A DNA stretch of 64,000 bases from Achromobacter insolitus (GCF_002209555.1 NZ_NJIF01000005.1:124001-188000), one strand, 5' to 3'. Counted from the first letter of the stretch, positions 28,200 through 36,575 are shown. Numbers and translations are program-made. Notes: a model not told the origin generated them from the sequence alone.

Positions 28200-29078
28200 T
28201 CAGAGTCTCTCGATTTCACGGGTGCCGAACAGGCCGTACGGCCTGACCATCAACACCACCACCAGCACGATGAACGTGGCCAGCAATTTGTATTCGCCGC
28301 CCATGTAGGCGCCCGCCCAGGCCTCCAGCAGGCCGATGAATACGCCGCCCACCAAGGCGCCGGCCACGCTGTCCAGTCCGCCCACGATCACCACCACCAG
28401 CACCGACAGGCCGAACACCCCCATCGACGAGGAAATGCCGCCGATCGCGCCCACGATCACGCCTGACACCGCCGCTATCACCCCCGCCGCAACCCAGGCC
28501 AGCGAGAACACGCGCGGCACGTTGATGCCCATGGCGTACGCGGCCCCCTGGTCCGATGCCGTCGCGCGCAGCGCCACTCCGCCGCGCCAATAGCGAAACA
28601 CCACCAGCACCAGCAACGCCAGCACGACGGCCACCCAGAAGCCATAGAACACCTTGGGCGCGACAAAGGCTTCGCCCACCATAACCGGCGAGCGCGGCAT
28701 GAATTCCGGCAGACGCCGTTGATCGGCGGTCCAGATGAGTTCCACCACGCCAACGAGGATCGACGCCAGCCCCACCGTGATCATGAACACCGAGATCGGC
28801 GCCTCGCCCAGCATGGGCCGGATGGTCAGCCGCTCGACGAGCGCGCCCAATGCCCCCGACACCACGACGGCGCCCACGATGGCCAGCCAGATCGGCCATT
28901 CCATGCCGGTGGCGAAGGCGTAGAACACATAAGCGCCCAGCATCAGGAATTCGCCGATGGCGATGTTCACCACCCGCGTCGCCTTGTAGACAATGACGAA
29001 GGCCAGCGCCGCCAGCGCATAAAGCCCGCCGCTGCCCAGTCCGGCCAGCGTGACTTCCAGGAAGAACAGCATGTCCAT
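28200..29078 (-). CDS. livH: Branched-chain-type ABC transporter permease LivH
   Basis: The 292-residue permease has about eight membrane segments and the LivH N-terminus GLGSGGLYALAALAFVIVYKATRVVNIAIGEFLMLGAYVFYA. The coupling region ATASDQGAAYAMGINVPRVFSLAWVAAGVIAAVSGVI is clear. It overlaps the livG stop by one base and is followed by livM after three bases. Confidence 0.93.
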   Translation of the reverse strand: MDMLFFLEVTLAGLGSGGLYALAALAFVIVYKATRVVNIAIGEFLMLGAYVFYAFATGMEWPIWLAIVGAVVVSGALGALVERLTIRPMLGEAPISVFMITVGLASILVGVVELIWTADQRRLPEFMPRSPVMVGEAFVAPKVFYGFWVAVVLALLVLVVFRYWRGGVALRATASDQGAAYAMGINVPRVFSLAWVAAGVIAAVSGVIVGAIGGISSSMGVFGLSVLVVVIVGGLDSVAGALVGGVFIGLLEAWAGAYMGGEYKLLATFIVLVVVLMVRPYGLFGTREIERL

Positions 29079-29902
29079 CAGGCCGCCTCCCGCAGACGGC
29101 GGCGCAGGTCGCCTACGTCACCGGCACCCAGATAGGCCTGGATGACCTGCGGATCCGCCTGCACCTGCGCAGGCGTGCCGTCGGCGATGACCTGGCCGAA
29201 GTTCAGCACCACCACATGGTCCGACAGGTCCATCACCATGCCCATGTCGTGCTCAACCATCAGTACCGTCACGCCCCACTCGGAGCGAGCGTCCAAAATG
29301 AAGCGCGCCATGTCGTCCGTCTCTTCGCGGTTCATGCCGGCAACCGGCTCGTCCAGCATCAATACCTTGGGGTTCATGGCCAGCGCGCGCGCTAGTTCCA
29401 CGCGTTTCTGCAAGCCATAGGACAGCGCGGCCACCGGTGCGTGGCGAATGTGATCGATCTCCAGGAAATCGATGATGCGTTCTTCAATGTCGGCGCGCAG
29501 CGCCATCTCTTCGCGACGCGCCCGGCCCAGGTACAGCAAGGCGTCCAGCACGTTGGTGCGCAAGTGTGCATGGCGGCCCAGCTTGATGTTGTCCAGCACG
29601 GTCATGCCGCGAAACAGCGCGATGTTCTGGAAACTGCGAGCCAGGCCCAGCCTGGCGCGTTCGGGCGCAGCCACGCGCGAGATATCTCGCCCCTGGAAAC
29701 GGATCTGTCCGGATGCGGGACGGTAGAAACCGGAAATAGTGTTGAACAGCGAGGTCTTGCCTGCGCCATTGGGGCCGATGACCGTGGTGATAGACCCGGG
29801 CGCGACGCGAAAACCAACGCCGGTAAGCGCCTTGACCCCGCCAAACGCCAGCGTGACCCCATCCACCTCCAGCAAGGGAGGGCTGTCCGACTGATCCACC
29901 AT
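29078..29902 (-). CDS. livG: Branched-chain-type ABC transporter ATP-binding protein LivG
   Basis: First gene of the leftward operon. The 274-residue ATPase has Walker A GPNGAGKTS, the LivG-type LARSFQNIALFRGMTVLDNIKLG, a signature segment reading LSYGLQKRVELARAL in place of LSGG, Walker B VLMLDEPVAGMNREE, and the switch His in MVEHDMGMVMDLSDHVVVLNFG. The LSYG variant is normal for LivG proteins. I start at 29902, where GAGGAG lies five bases upstream, rather than at an in-frame ATG 72 bases earlier. Confidence 0.92.
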   Translation of the reverse strand: MVDQSDSPPLLEVDGVTLAFGGVKALTGVGFRVAPGSITTVIGPNGAGKTSLFNTISGFYRPASGQIRFQGRDISRVAAPERARLGLARSFQNIALFRGMTVLDNIKLGRHAHLRTNVLDALLYLGRARREEMALRADIEERIIDFLEIDHIRHAPVAALSYGLQKRVELARALAMNPKVLMLDEPVAGMNREETDDMARFILDARSEWGVTVLMVEHDMGMVMDLSDHVVVLNFGQVIADGTPAQVQADPQVIQAYLGAGDVGDLRRRLREAA

Positions 29903-30027
29903 TTGTCTCCTCGCCTTGGCATGCGAAGTTTTTATCGACGTCGGTCTGGCGAACCCGCGAGGCAGGAGATGCAACGAACCTGTCTTTACCTACGCCAGTA
30001 CAGCGCCGGAAAATCGTTCTATGCGTT

Positions 30028-30038
30028 ACGCTAAGCGT
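30028..30038. promoter_or_regulatory. Short palindrome in the livG/hydratase promoter region
   Basis: ACGCTAAGCGT is palindromic except for the central base. It lies 12 bases from the larger candidate TetR operator at 30050-30069 and could be part of the same control region. Function is unproven. Confidence 0.35.
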
Positions 30039-30049
30039 GCTTAAAAGAA

Positions 30050-30069
30050 AACCAAGCAAGCGCTCGGTT
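30050..30069. promoter_or_regulatory. Candidate TetR operator between livG and the hydratase gene
   Basis: AACCAAGCAAGCGCTCGGTT is an imperfect inverted repeat: 14 of 20 bases agree with its reverse complement, with arms of the form AACC-x-AGC and GCT-x-GGTT. TetR-family regulators commonly bind 16-20 base palindromes of this type. It sits in the 230-base divergent region between livG (leftward) and the enoyl-CoA hydratase gene (rightward), where the operon's own TetR regulator would be expected to act. Confidence 0.5.
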
Positions 30070-30132
30070 CAGACCATAGCATCGCGATTTTTGGATCGAC
30101 AGCTGGTATTTACCCGATAACGGAGACTCGCC

Positions 30133-30936
30133 ATGACCCAAGGACTTCCCGCCTTCCAGACGCTGTTCCTGGAATCCGACGGCGCGATCGCGACCGTAAC
30201 GCTGAACCGCGCCGATGCCCTCAACGCCATCGACGTCGCGATGGCGCAAGATTTGCAGCGTGCCGCGCAATGGCTGGAGGCGCGCGACGAAGTCCGCGTC
30301 GTGCTTTTGCGCGCCACCGGCAAAACCTTCTGCGCTGGCGGCGACATCAGCATGTTCACGGGAGAGCCGGCTCAGGTGCGCGCCACGCTGCTGGAGCTAT
30401 TCACGCCGCTGAACGACTTCGTGGCGCGCATCGCCCGCATGGATAAAGTCTGGCTCGCCCAGGTGCATGGCATTGCCGCGGGCGCGGGCTTGTCTTTGGT
30501 GCTGGCCTGCGACCTCGCCATCGCCGACGCCGATGCGCGATTCATGACAGCCTATCTCAAGCTGGGCGCCACGCCCGACGCCGGCATGACACACGGCCTC
30601 GTCCGGGTGCTTGGCGCCCGGCGCGCGCTGGACCTGTTGCTGCGCCATGACGCGTTCAGCGCCGCCGACGCGCAGTCCTGGGGCATCGTCACGCGCACCG
30701 CCGCGCCTGGCGAGCTCTCTCAGGCGGCGCAAGCCTATGCCGAGGAAATCGCCCGCCACGCCCCGCACGGCATCGCAGGCGCCAAGGATCTGCTGCGTGG
30801 CGCCGAACATGCCACGCTGGAAACCCAGCTGGCCGAAGAAACGGCGCGCTTCCTGGACACCGCGTCGCGCGCAGACTTCGCCGAAGGCGTGCGCGCGTTC
30901 CGCGAGAAACGGGCGCCGCGGTTTCTGGGCAAGTAA
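30133..30936 (+). CDS. Enoyl-CoA hydratase/isomerase family protein
   Basis: The 267-residue crotonase-fold protein should hydrate or isomerise an enoyl-CoA. It shows the CoA/oxyanion segment [13 protein letters not shown] near residue 68, a second oxyanion segment [26 protein letters not shown] near 115, and the C-terminal region typical of the fold. The position of one expected catalytic Glu ([10 protein letters not shown] segment) is not the classic one, so it may be an isomerase-like variant. It is divergent from the liv operon and probably co-regulated, adding the hydratase step between ligase and thiolase. GGAG lies seven bases before the ATG. Confidence 0.88.
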   Translation: MTQGLPAFQTLFLESDGAIATVTLNRADALNAIDVAMAQDLQRAAQWLEARDEVRVVLLRATGKTFCAGGDISMFTGEPAQVRATLLELFTPLNDFVARIARMDKVWLAQVHGIAAGAGLSLVLACDLAIADADARFMTAYLKLGATPDAGMTHGLVRVLGARRALDLLLRHDAFSAADAQSWGIVTRTAAPGELSQAAQAYAEEIARHAPHGIAGAKDLLRGAEHATLETQLAEETARFLDTASRADFAEGVRAFREKRAPRFLGK

Positions 30937-30957
30937 GGCGCGGCTGACGCCGTTGCG

Positions 30958-31728
30958 CTAGCCGCCCCAGACCGGCGCGCGTTTTTGTACGAAGGCGCTC
31001 AGGCCTTCGTGCGCCTCGGCCGTGGCGGCAGCGTTGCAGAACACCTCCACCGCCGTCGCTACCCTGCGCCGGTACTCATTGTCGTTGCTGTAGACAAAGG
31101 CGCGTCGGCCCATGGCCAGGACTTGGGGCGGCTTGCCAGCCAATGATTGCGCCAGCCCGCGCGCGTGCTCCAGCAATTCCGCCTCGGGCGCCACACGTGC
31201 CACCAGTCCCAACCCGCGTGCCTCTTGCGCGTCGAAGGTACGCCCGGTGAACAGCAGGTCGAACGCCCGGTGCTTGCCCACAATGCTGGGTAAATGCACG
31301 TAGTGGATCGCGGGCAGGACACCGACGTCGATCTCCGGATAGCCGAACGTGGCGGTATCTGCTGCGACCACCATGTCGCTGGAGATCGCCACCGTCATGC
31401 CGCCCCCGCGCACTGCGCCCGACACCACCGAGATCGAGGGCTTGCCCAGGTTGAACTGCGTGTCGTAGAGCTTGATGTACAGCTTTGACAACAGTGAATG
31501 GATGCGCGCCGGCGTGCTGTCCAGCAGCTTTTTCATGTCCAGCCCGGCACAAAAGCGCCCAGGCAGATCGCTCGCCAGCAGCACGGCGCGCACGCCGGAA
31601 TCAGCATTGGCGCGTTCCAGGGCGGCGATCAGCGCATCCAGCATGTCTTCATTAAGCGCATTGACGGGCGCGTGGCACAGGTGGATTTCGGCAATCCGAT
31701 CGCGGACTTCATAGCGCAGGAATGTCAT
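30958..31728 (-). CDS. Enoyl-CoA hydratase/isomerase family protein
   Basis: The 256-residue crotonase-fold protein has the oxyanion segments GRFCAGLDMKKLLD near residue 58 and SGAVRGGGMTVAISSDMVVAADTATFGYPEIDVGVLP near 103. The start at 31728 gives the expected N-terminus MTFLRYEVRDRIAEIHLCHAPVNALNEDML; the frame is open further upstream across the neighbouring gene. It lies 14 bases after the CoA-transferase gene in a three-gene operon with a Bug binding protein, so it probably acts on the CoA ester made by the transferase. Confidence 0.88.
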   Translation of the reverse strand: MTFLRYEVRDRIAEIHLCHAPVNALNEDMLDALIAALERANADSGVRAVLLASDLPGRFCAGLDMKKLLDSTPARIHSLLSKLYIKLYDTQFNLGKPSISVVSGAVRGGGMTVAISSDMVVAADTATFGYPEIDVGVLPAIHYVHLPSIVGKHRAFDLLFTGRTFDAQEARGLGLVARVAPEAELLEHARGLAQSLAGKPPQVLAMGRRAFVYSNDNEYRRRVATAVEVFCNAAATAEAHEGLSAFVQKRAPVWGG

Positions 31729-31742
31729 CGTTGGTCTCGCAT

Positions 31743-32936
31743 TCAGGAATGGGTCTGCACGCTGCCGGAAGCCAGCAACGCTTCGATTTCGGTTGGCGCA
31801 TAGCCCAGCTCGGCCAGGACTTCGCGAGTGTGCTGGCCCAGCATGGGCGCGGGCAGCGCAGCCTGCCGGGGCTGGTGTCCAAATCGTATGGGCAGGCCGA
31901 CATTGCGGACCTCGCCCAGGACCGGATGCCGGCTCGTGACGATCAATTCGCGCGCGGCGACCTGCGGATGCGCCAGCGCTTCGTCCAATGTGTGGATGGC
32001 CGAACAAGCAATCCCCGCCGGCTTCAGCGCTTCCAGCCATTGCGCCACGCTGCGCGTCTCCATCCGCGCCTGGACCAGCTCGACCGTCGCGGCGAAGTTT
32101 CGGACCCGGTCGGCATTGGTTGCAAAGTCCGGCGCATTCACATGGTCCTGCAACCCCGCAACGGCGCAGAAGCGCTGCCATTGCGCATCGTTGCCCACGC
32201 CCAGCATGATGTCGCCATCGGCTGCGCGAAATGCCTGGTATGGGCACATGGCCGGATGGCCCGTCCCCATGCGGCGGGGAATCTGACCGGTACGCCAATA
32301 GTTCTGCGCCATATACGACATCAGCCCCAGCGACGTGTCCAGGAGGGACACATCCAGGTACTGCCCCTTGCCCGTCTGGCTGCGCTCCAGCAGCGCGGCG
32401 AGGATTCCGCTCAACGCGAAGGAGCCGGTGCCCAGGTCTACCGGAGAAAAGCTGGCGCGCGCAAAATTCCCGCCAGGCTCGCCCATGGTGCTGATCATGC
32501 CGCTGAAGGCCTGCAGCATGACGTCATAGCCCGGCTCCTCGCCCATCGGCCCCTCGCGGCCGTAGCCCGAGATTTCGCAGTACACCAGCCGGGGATTGAG
32601 TCCGCTGAGCGTCTCGTAGTCCACCCCGAGGCGCGCGGCGGTCTTGCCGCCGAACCCCTGCAGCACTACGTCCGCCCGCTCGGCCAGGCGATGCACCACC
32701 GCGCGCCCTTCCGGCGTCTTGAGGTCGACGGCCAGGCTGCGTTTGTTGTGGTTCACCGCCAGGAATGTCGCGGACTGGCCTGCGTCCTGCGGCAACCAGG
32801 CACGCGTGTCGTCGCCCTTGCCCACGGGTTCCACCTTGATCACCCGGGCGCCAAGCTCGCCCAGATACTGGCCGCAAAGCGGTCCGGCCAACACTTTGCT
32901 CAGGTCAAGGACAGTGATGTTCTTCAACGGCGTCAT
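31743..32936 (-). CDS. CaiB/BaiF (class III) CoA-transferase
   Basis: Class III CoA-transferases move CoA from one acyl-CoA to another acid. The 397-residue protein opens with NITVLDLSKVLAGPLCGQYLGELGARVIKVEPVGKGDDTR, the family hallmark, and later shows FLAVNHNKRSLAVDLKTPEGR and DVVLQGFGGKTAARLGVDYETL. The active-site Asp is likely in the SFSPVDLGTGSFALSGILAAL stretch. I start at 32936, with GGAG five bases upstream; an ATG six codons earlier is also possible. It lies between the Bug gene and the hydratase gene. Confidence 0.9.
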   Translation of the reverse strand: MTPLKNITVLDLSKVLAGPLCGQYLGELGARVIKVEPVGKGDDTRAWLPQDAGQSATFLAVNHNKRSLAVDLKTPEGRAVVHRLAERADVVLQGFGGKTAARLGVDYETLSGLNPRLVYCEISGYGREGPMGEEPGYDVMLQAFSGMISTMGEPGGNFARASFSPVDLGTGSFALSGILAALLERSQTGKGQYLDVSLLDTSLGLMSYMAQNYWRTGQIPRRMGTGHPAMCPYQAFRAADGDIMLGVGNDAQWQRFCAVAGLQDHVNAPDFATNADRVRNFAATVELVQARMETRSVAQWLEALKPAGIACSAIHTLDEALAHPQVAARELIVTSRHPVLGEVRNVGLPIRFGHQPRQAALPAPMLGQHTREVLAELGYAPTEIEALLASGSVQTHS

Positions 32937-32956
32937 GCGTGCTCCGGTGGACATGG

Positions 32957-33931
32957 TTACTGCTCGCCCTTCAGGCCGATGGTTTGCGCGGCTTGCGTCC
33001 ATTGGGCGGTTTCACGCTTGAAAAATGCGTCCAGTTCGGCGGGCGCAACCTGGAAAGCCTCGGCGCCACGTTCCTGCATCGCCTTGCGGTACGCATCGCT
33101 CGCGACGACTCGAGCCACGGCCGCGCGCAGCTTCTGCACCGCTTCCGGCGGCGTGCCGGCGGGCGTCTGCAAGGAGAACCAGAACTTCAGATCCAGGCTG
33201 GGATAGCCCGCTTCCTTTAGCGTAGGCACGTCCGGCAGCAAGGGCGACCGCTCGGCTGAGGTGATCGCCAGCGCCTTCAGCCGGCCGCCCTGCACCTGGC
33301 CAAGGCTGGTCGACATGCTGTCGAACAGAAAATCCACCTGCCCGCCGATCACGTCCGTCACCGCGTTCGCGCTGCCCTTGTAGGCAACGCCCACCGCCTG
33401 GAAGCCAGCGAGCTTCTGCAGCGACGCGCCATAAACGTGCGGTGAGCTGCCGGGACCAAAAGTTGCATAGCTGAGCCCCTGCTTCGTGTCGCGCCCGCGC
33501 TGGACCAGCTCGGCCAGCGTCTTGACCGGCGTACGCTCGGGATTGACCACCAGCAGGTTGGGCATGGCGCCCGTCGTACCCACCGGCACATAGTCCTGCA
33601 AGGGATGCATTTTCGCGCCGGGGTACATCAACGGATTGATGGCCTGCATGGCCACCGTGTTGTGCATCAAGGTGTAGCCGTCCGCGGGACCGTTCAGCAC
33701 GCTCTGGTAGCCCACGTTACCGCTTGCGCCCGGCTTGTTCTGCACAATGATCTGCTGCCCCAGCTCGCGCGCCAGCGGTTCGGCCACCAGGCGCGCGATG
33801 AAGTCGGTCGGGCCGCCGGCCGAAAATGGCACGACCAGGGTGATCGGTTTGGAAGGCCAAGTATCGGCGAGCGCCGGACTGGACAGGGCTGCCGCGGCCG
33901 CGCATGCGGCAAGGATTCGGGGGAACGCCAT
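32957..33931 (-). CDS. Bug family (TctC-like) periplasmic solute-binding protein
   Basis: The 324-residue protein has a cleavable signal (ALSSPALADTWP) and the Bug-family start WPSKPITLVVPFSAGGPTDFIARLVAEPLARELGQQIIVQNKPGASGNVG. Bug proteins bind carboxylates, aromatics or other small acids in the periplasm and normally work with TctA/TctB membrane proteins. No such partners are nearby, as is usual for the very many orphan Bug genes of Bordetella-like bacteria. It is the first gene of the operon with the CoA-transferase and hydratase and is divergent from the LysR regulator, hinting at the same substrate. Confidence 0.92.
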   Translation of the reverse strand: MAFPRILAACAAAAALSSPALADTWPSKPITLVVPFSAGGPTDFIARLVAEPLARELGQQIIVQNKPGASGNVGYQSVLNGPADGYTLMHNTVAMQAINPLMYPGAKMHPLQDYVPVGTTGAMPNLLVVNPERTPVKTLAELVQRGRDTKQGLSYATFGPGSSPHVYGASLQKLAGFQAVGVAYKGSANAVTDVIGGQVDFLFDSMSTSLGQVQGGRLKALAITSAERSPLLPDVPTLKEAGYPSLDLKFWFSLQTPAGTPPEAVQKLRAAVARVVASDAYRKAMQERGAEAFQVAPAELDAFFKRETAQWTQAAQTIGLKGEQ

Positions 33932-34017
33932 ATTGTCTCCGTTATGTTCTTTGAGGGATGGCGCCCATTATGCGAACCGCCTTGATATATTAGAAATACC
34001 GTTTAAATATGCGGGCC

Positions 34018-34033
34018 ATAATAAATTTATGAT
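34018..34033. promoter_or_regulatory. Candidate LysR-type operator
   Basis: ATAATAAATTTATGAT is a palindrome with one mismatched pair and contains the T-N11-A pattern of LysR regulators. It lies 27 bases before the LysR start codon and about 90 bases from the start of the divergent Bug gene, the usual place for an autoregulatory LysR site. Confidence 0.5.
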
Positions 34034-34059
34034 GGCTTCGCCTGCACGAGGGCTCTTGC

Positions 34060-35019
34060 ATGTCGATCTCCATCCGCGCGATGCAGTGCTTTGTCGCCGT
34101 CGTTTCCACAGGTTCGATCAGCCGTGCGGCAGCCGCGCTGCACGTTGCCCAGCCTGCGCTAAGCCTGCTGATACGCAACCTGGAAGAGGATCTGGGGGTG
34201 GTGCTGCTGCATCGCAGCGCCCGCGGCGTCACGCCGACGGCTGCCGGCGCGCGCATGGTGGCGCACGCGCGCGAAATCCTGGGCCGCATCGATGCTGCCC
34301 GGGCGGACGTGCGCGAGGACCTGAGCTCCCCCCGAGGCACGGTGTCGCTCGCCATGTCGATGTCGATGGCCAAGCTCGTAACCGTGCCGCTGTTGCGCTT
34401 TTCCCTGGAGCACTGGCCTGGCGTCTACCTGAAGATCATCGAGTCCAGCACCGGTTACATCCCGGGCTTCGTCAGCTCGGGCCATGCAGACCTGGGGCTG
34501 ACATTCAGCGATGACGCTTCGGTTGATCTGCGTTTTCAGCACCTGATCGACGAAGAACTGGTGGTCGTCTCGCCGCCCTCTGAAAAACGGGGAAAAAAAC
34601 CATCCTCCTCAGCGCTGCACGCATTGCCGATCATGGATTTGCGGGCCCTGGCCGATTTACCGCTGGTCCTGCCTGGCAATCAACACAGCCTGCGCCGCCT
34701 GCTGGACCAATACCAGCAGCGAGAAGGCGCCGAGTTCCGCGTCATTGCCGAAGCCAACGCCATTCCCCAATTGATCGAACTGGCACAGGCGGGCATCGCG
34801 CACACCATCCTGTCTTACGCTGCCGTGCACCAGGAGGCCGCGCGCGGAGAGGTCGTCCTGCACCGCATCGCCAAGCCGCGCCTGGCCAGGCCCGTATTCC
34901 TGTGCAGGTCGGATGTCCTGCCGCTGTCGATGGCGGCCTCGGCGGTGGCCGACCGCGTCAGCCGCATCATTGCGGATTCCCGCCCTGGCGGCGGGTCCGC
35001 ACGGACCACGGTCAGATGA
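34060..35019 (+). CDS. LysR family transcriptional regulator
   Basis: The 319-residue protein has an N-terminal helix-turn-helix (about 5-62: AMQCFVAVVSTGSISRAAAALHVAQPALSLLIRNLEEDLGVVLLHRS) and a substrate-binding effector domain (about 90-300). The wording, including LDQYQQREGAEFRVIAEANAIPQLIELAQAGIAHTILSYAAV, resembles the NAC/CbL-like group that controls amino-acid or aromatic metabolism. It is divergent from the Bug-CoA-transferase-hydratase operon, which it most likely activates. It overlaps the 3' end of the convergent methylglyoxal-synthase-like gene by eight bases. Confidence 0.9.
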   Translation: MSISIRAMQCFVAVVSTGSISRAAAALHVAQPALSLLIRNLEEDLGVVLLHRSARGVTPTAAGARMVAHAREILGRIDAARADVREDLSSPRGTVSLAMSMSMAKLVTVPLLRFSLEHWPGVYLKIIESSTGYIPGFVSSGHADLGLTFSDDASVDLRFQHLIDEELVVVSPPSEKRGKKPSSSALHALPIMDLRALADLPLVLPGNQHSLRRLLDQYQQREGAEFRVIAEANAIPQLIELAQAGIAHTILSYAAVHQEAARGEVVLHRIAKPRLARPVFLCRSDVLPLSMAASAVADRVSRIIADSRPGGGSARTTVR

Positions 35020-35896
35020 CGCGTTTTTCCACCGCCTGCGCCCAGCGCCGCGCCACCGTCGGCGAGGTAGCGCAAGTAGCCGATTCCGTCACCACGCGCA
35101 CCGCGCGTTCCAGCAGCTGGATGTCGGCTTCGTGCTGGCGGGCCACGTGCGGATCTTCAAAGAAGATCACGCGCTGACATTGATGCTCCAGCACCAGCTC
35201 GGCGATCTGCGCGTCGCCACCCAAAGGCCCGCTCAGGTAGCGATGTACCCAGGGCGTATCCTTCGGCCAGCCGCGCGACCAAGCCAGTTCATTGAGGCGA
35301 CCGCCGGTCGTCCCCGTGGCCACGCGCCGCGCAAAGCGGGACAACACATCGAAATGTTCACTGGCAAACGCCACCATTTCGTCCTTGAGCGCATCGTGGG
35401 CAATCAGGGCCACGGTCTGGCCGGCAAAATTGAAGTGGCGCGACACCGAAGCATCCGGCGCCAGCCCGGCATGGACGCGCTCGACTTCCATCCATTCGAT
35501 GGCGCCCGCCAGCGTCGAGATGAAAGGACGCCCATGCGTGATGCACTGGCGCTTGAGCGCCAGCGCTTCCGGAAAAATGGACGACGGGTCGACGGGGTCG
35601 ATCAGATAGATCGCACCATCGAACGGTGCCTGCCCATCACGCCCCTCGGTCACCCGCGCCACGAGCTTCATCAGCCCGCCCTCGCGGCCATACGGATAGC
35701 GGATAAGCCCGCCATAGCCCTGCAGCATGCCCTCGCGCACGATCGCATCGTGCGTGCGGCCGACAGTATGCAACTGCACGCCCAGCTCGCGTATCGTGGA
35801 CGAACACGCGCGCAGCCAAGTAAACAGCGCGGCATCGGGAGTTTCGTGGTGCAGCCGGTTGGCGGCCAGGCCAAAGCGCAATTGGGCAGCGGGCAT
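35012..35896 (-). CDS. Tandem methylglyoxal-synthase-like protein
   Basis: This 294-residue protein contains two methylglyoxal synthase (MGS) fold copies. The second (about 158-290) keeps every catalytic residue known from E. coli MgsA: Asp168 in ALIAHD, Lys171, the GTTG phosphate loop at 195-198, Asp228 in SGPLGGD, Asp248 in FFEDP, His255 and Asp258. The first copy (about 5-140) follows the same order but has Asn13 for the first Asp, GREGGL (Leu75) for GGD, Ile107 for His and Glu110 for the last Asp. E. coli MgsA is about 152 residues and has one copy. The second copy should convert dihydroxyacetone phosphate to methylglyoxal, while the first may be structural or bind another ligand. It converges on the LysR gene, overlapping it by eight bases. 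Confidence 0.8.
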   Translation of the reverse strand: MPAAQLRFGLAANRLHHETPDAALFTWLRACSSTIRELGVQLHTVGRTHDAIVREGMLQGYGGLIRYPYGREGGLMKLVARVTEGRDGQAPFDGAIYLIDPVDPSSIFPEALALKRQCITHGRPFISTLAGAIEWMEVERVHAGLAPDASVSRHFNFAGQTVALIAHDALKDEMVAFASEHFDVLSRFARRVATGTTGGRLNELAWSRGWPKDTPWVHRYLSGPLGGDAQIAELVLEHQCQRVIFFEDPHVARQHEADIQLLERAVRVVTESATCATSPTVARRWAQAVEKRVI

Positions 35897-35986
35897 CGGT
35901 AGACTCAGGCAGGTAGAAGCGACAGAAAGATCCTTGATGATACCGTGACGGTCATGACCACGGTTCGCTCACGTCAGAGTTGCACC

Positions 35987-36018
35987 AAAAAACAGAAACG
36001 CTCCCAAGGGGAGCGTTT
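35987..36018 (-). terminator. Terminator of the isc operon
   Basis: AAACGCTCCC (35996-36005) pairs with GGGAGCGTTT (36009-36018) around a three-base loop. For leftward transcripts it is followed by a T-rich stretch complementary to AAAAAA at 35987-35992. It starts 13 bases after the iscX stop, so it ends the isc operon. Confidence 0.8.
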
Positions 36019-36030
36019 TCAATGTAGCTG

Positions 36031-36225
36031 TCAGTCAGCTTCTTCGATCCAGGCCATCTGTATGGCCTCCAGGATCTTCTCGCCGCAATGGGCGGGGTCA
36101 TCGTTGAAACCGGGCAAGGCCAGAACCCATTCACGCAGTTGCACGAAGCGCAGCGTCTTGGGGTCCTCGTCAGGATGCGCGTCGTACAACGCAGCGGCGA
36201 TCTCGTACGTGTCGGTCCACTTCAT
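36031..36225 (-). CDS. iscX: Iron-sulfur cluster assembly accessory protein IscX
   Basis: IscX (YfhJ) is a small acidic protein that binds IscS and iron and tunes cluster assembly. The 64-residue product has the family pattern MKWTDTYEIAAALYDAHPDEDPKTLRFVQLREWVLALPGF and ends IQMAWIEEAD. The ATG at 36225 overlaps the fdx stop by one base, which decides the start over a TTG one codon upstream. It is the last gene of the operon, followed by the terminator at 35987-36018. Confidence 0.95.
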   Translation of the reverse strand: MKWTDTYEIAAALYDAHPDEDPKTLRFVQLREWVLALPGFNDDPAHCGEKILEAIQMAWIEEAD

Positions 36226-36566
36226 CAATGGCCCTCTTTGGCGTGGTTGATGGTGTACTTGGGAATCTCGACCGTCAGGTCGGCATCCGTCACCAGCGCC
36301 TGGCAGGACAGGCGCGAAGTCGGGGTCAGGCCCCAGGCCTTGTCCAACAGGTCTTCCTCGTCGTCGGTGGCGTCTTCAAGTGAGGAATAGCCCTGCTTGA
36401 CCACCACGTGACAGGTCGTGCATGCACACGATAGCTCGCAGGCGTGCTCGATATCGATATGGTTGTCCAGCAGCACGCGGCAGATGGACACGCCTTTGGG
36501 TGCGTCTTCGATCACGGCGCCTTCCGGGCAGTACTCGGGATGAGGCAATACAGTCAGTTTCGGCAT
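36225..36566 (-). CDS. fdx: [2Fe-2S] ferredoxin of the ISC system
   Basis: This 113-residue adrenodoxin-type ferredoxin supplies electrons for iron-sulfur cluster assembly. Cluster ligands are Cys43, Cys49 and Cys52 in HACELSCACTTC plus Cys88 in RLSCQAL; the extra Cys47 is typical of ISC ferredoxins. It lies nine bases after hscA and overlaps iscX by one base. Confidence 0.96.
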   Translation of the reverse strand: MPKLTVLPHPEYCPEGAVIEDAPKGVSICRVLLDNHIDIEHACELSCACTTCHVVVKQGYSSLEDATDDEEDLLDKAWGLTPTSRLSCQALVTDADLTVEIPKYTINHAKEGH

Positions 36567-36575
36567 AGCGTGTTA

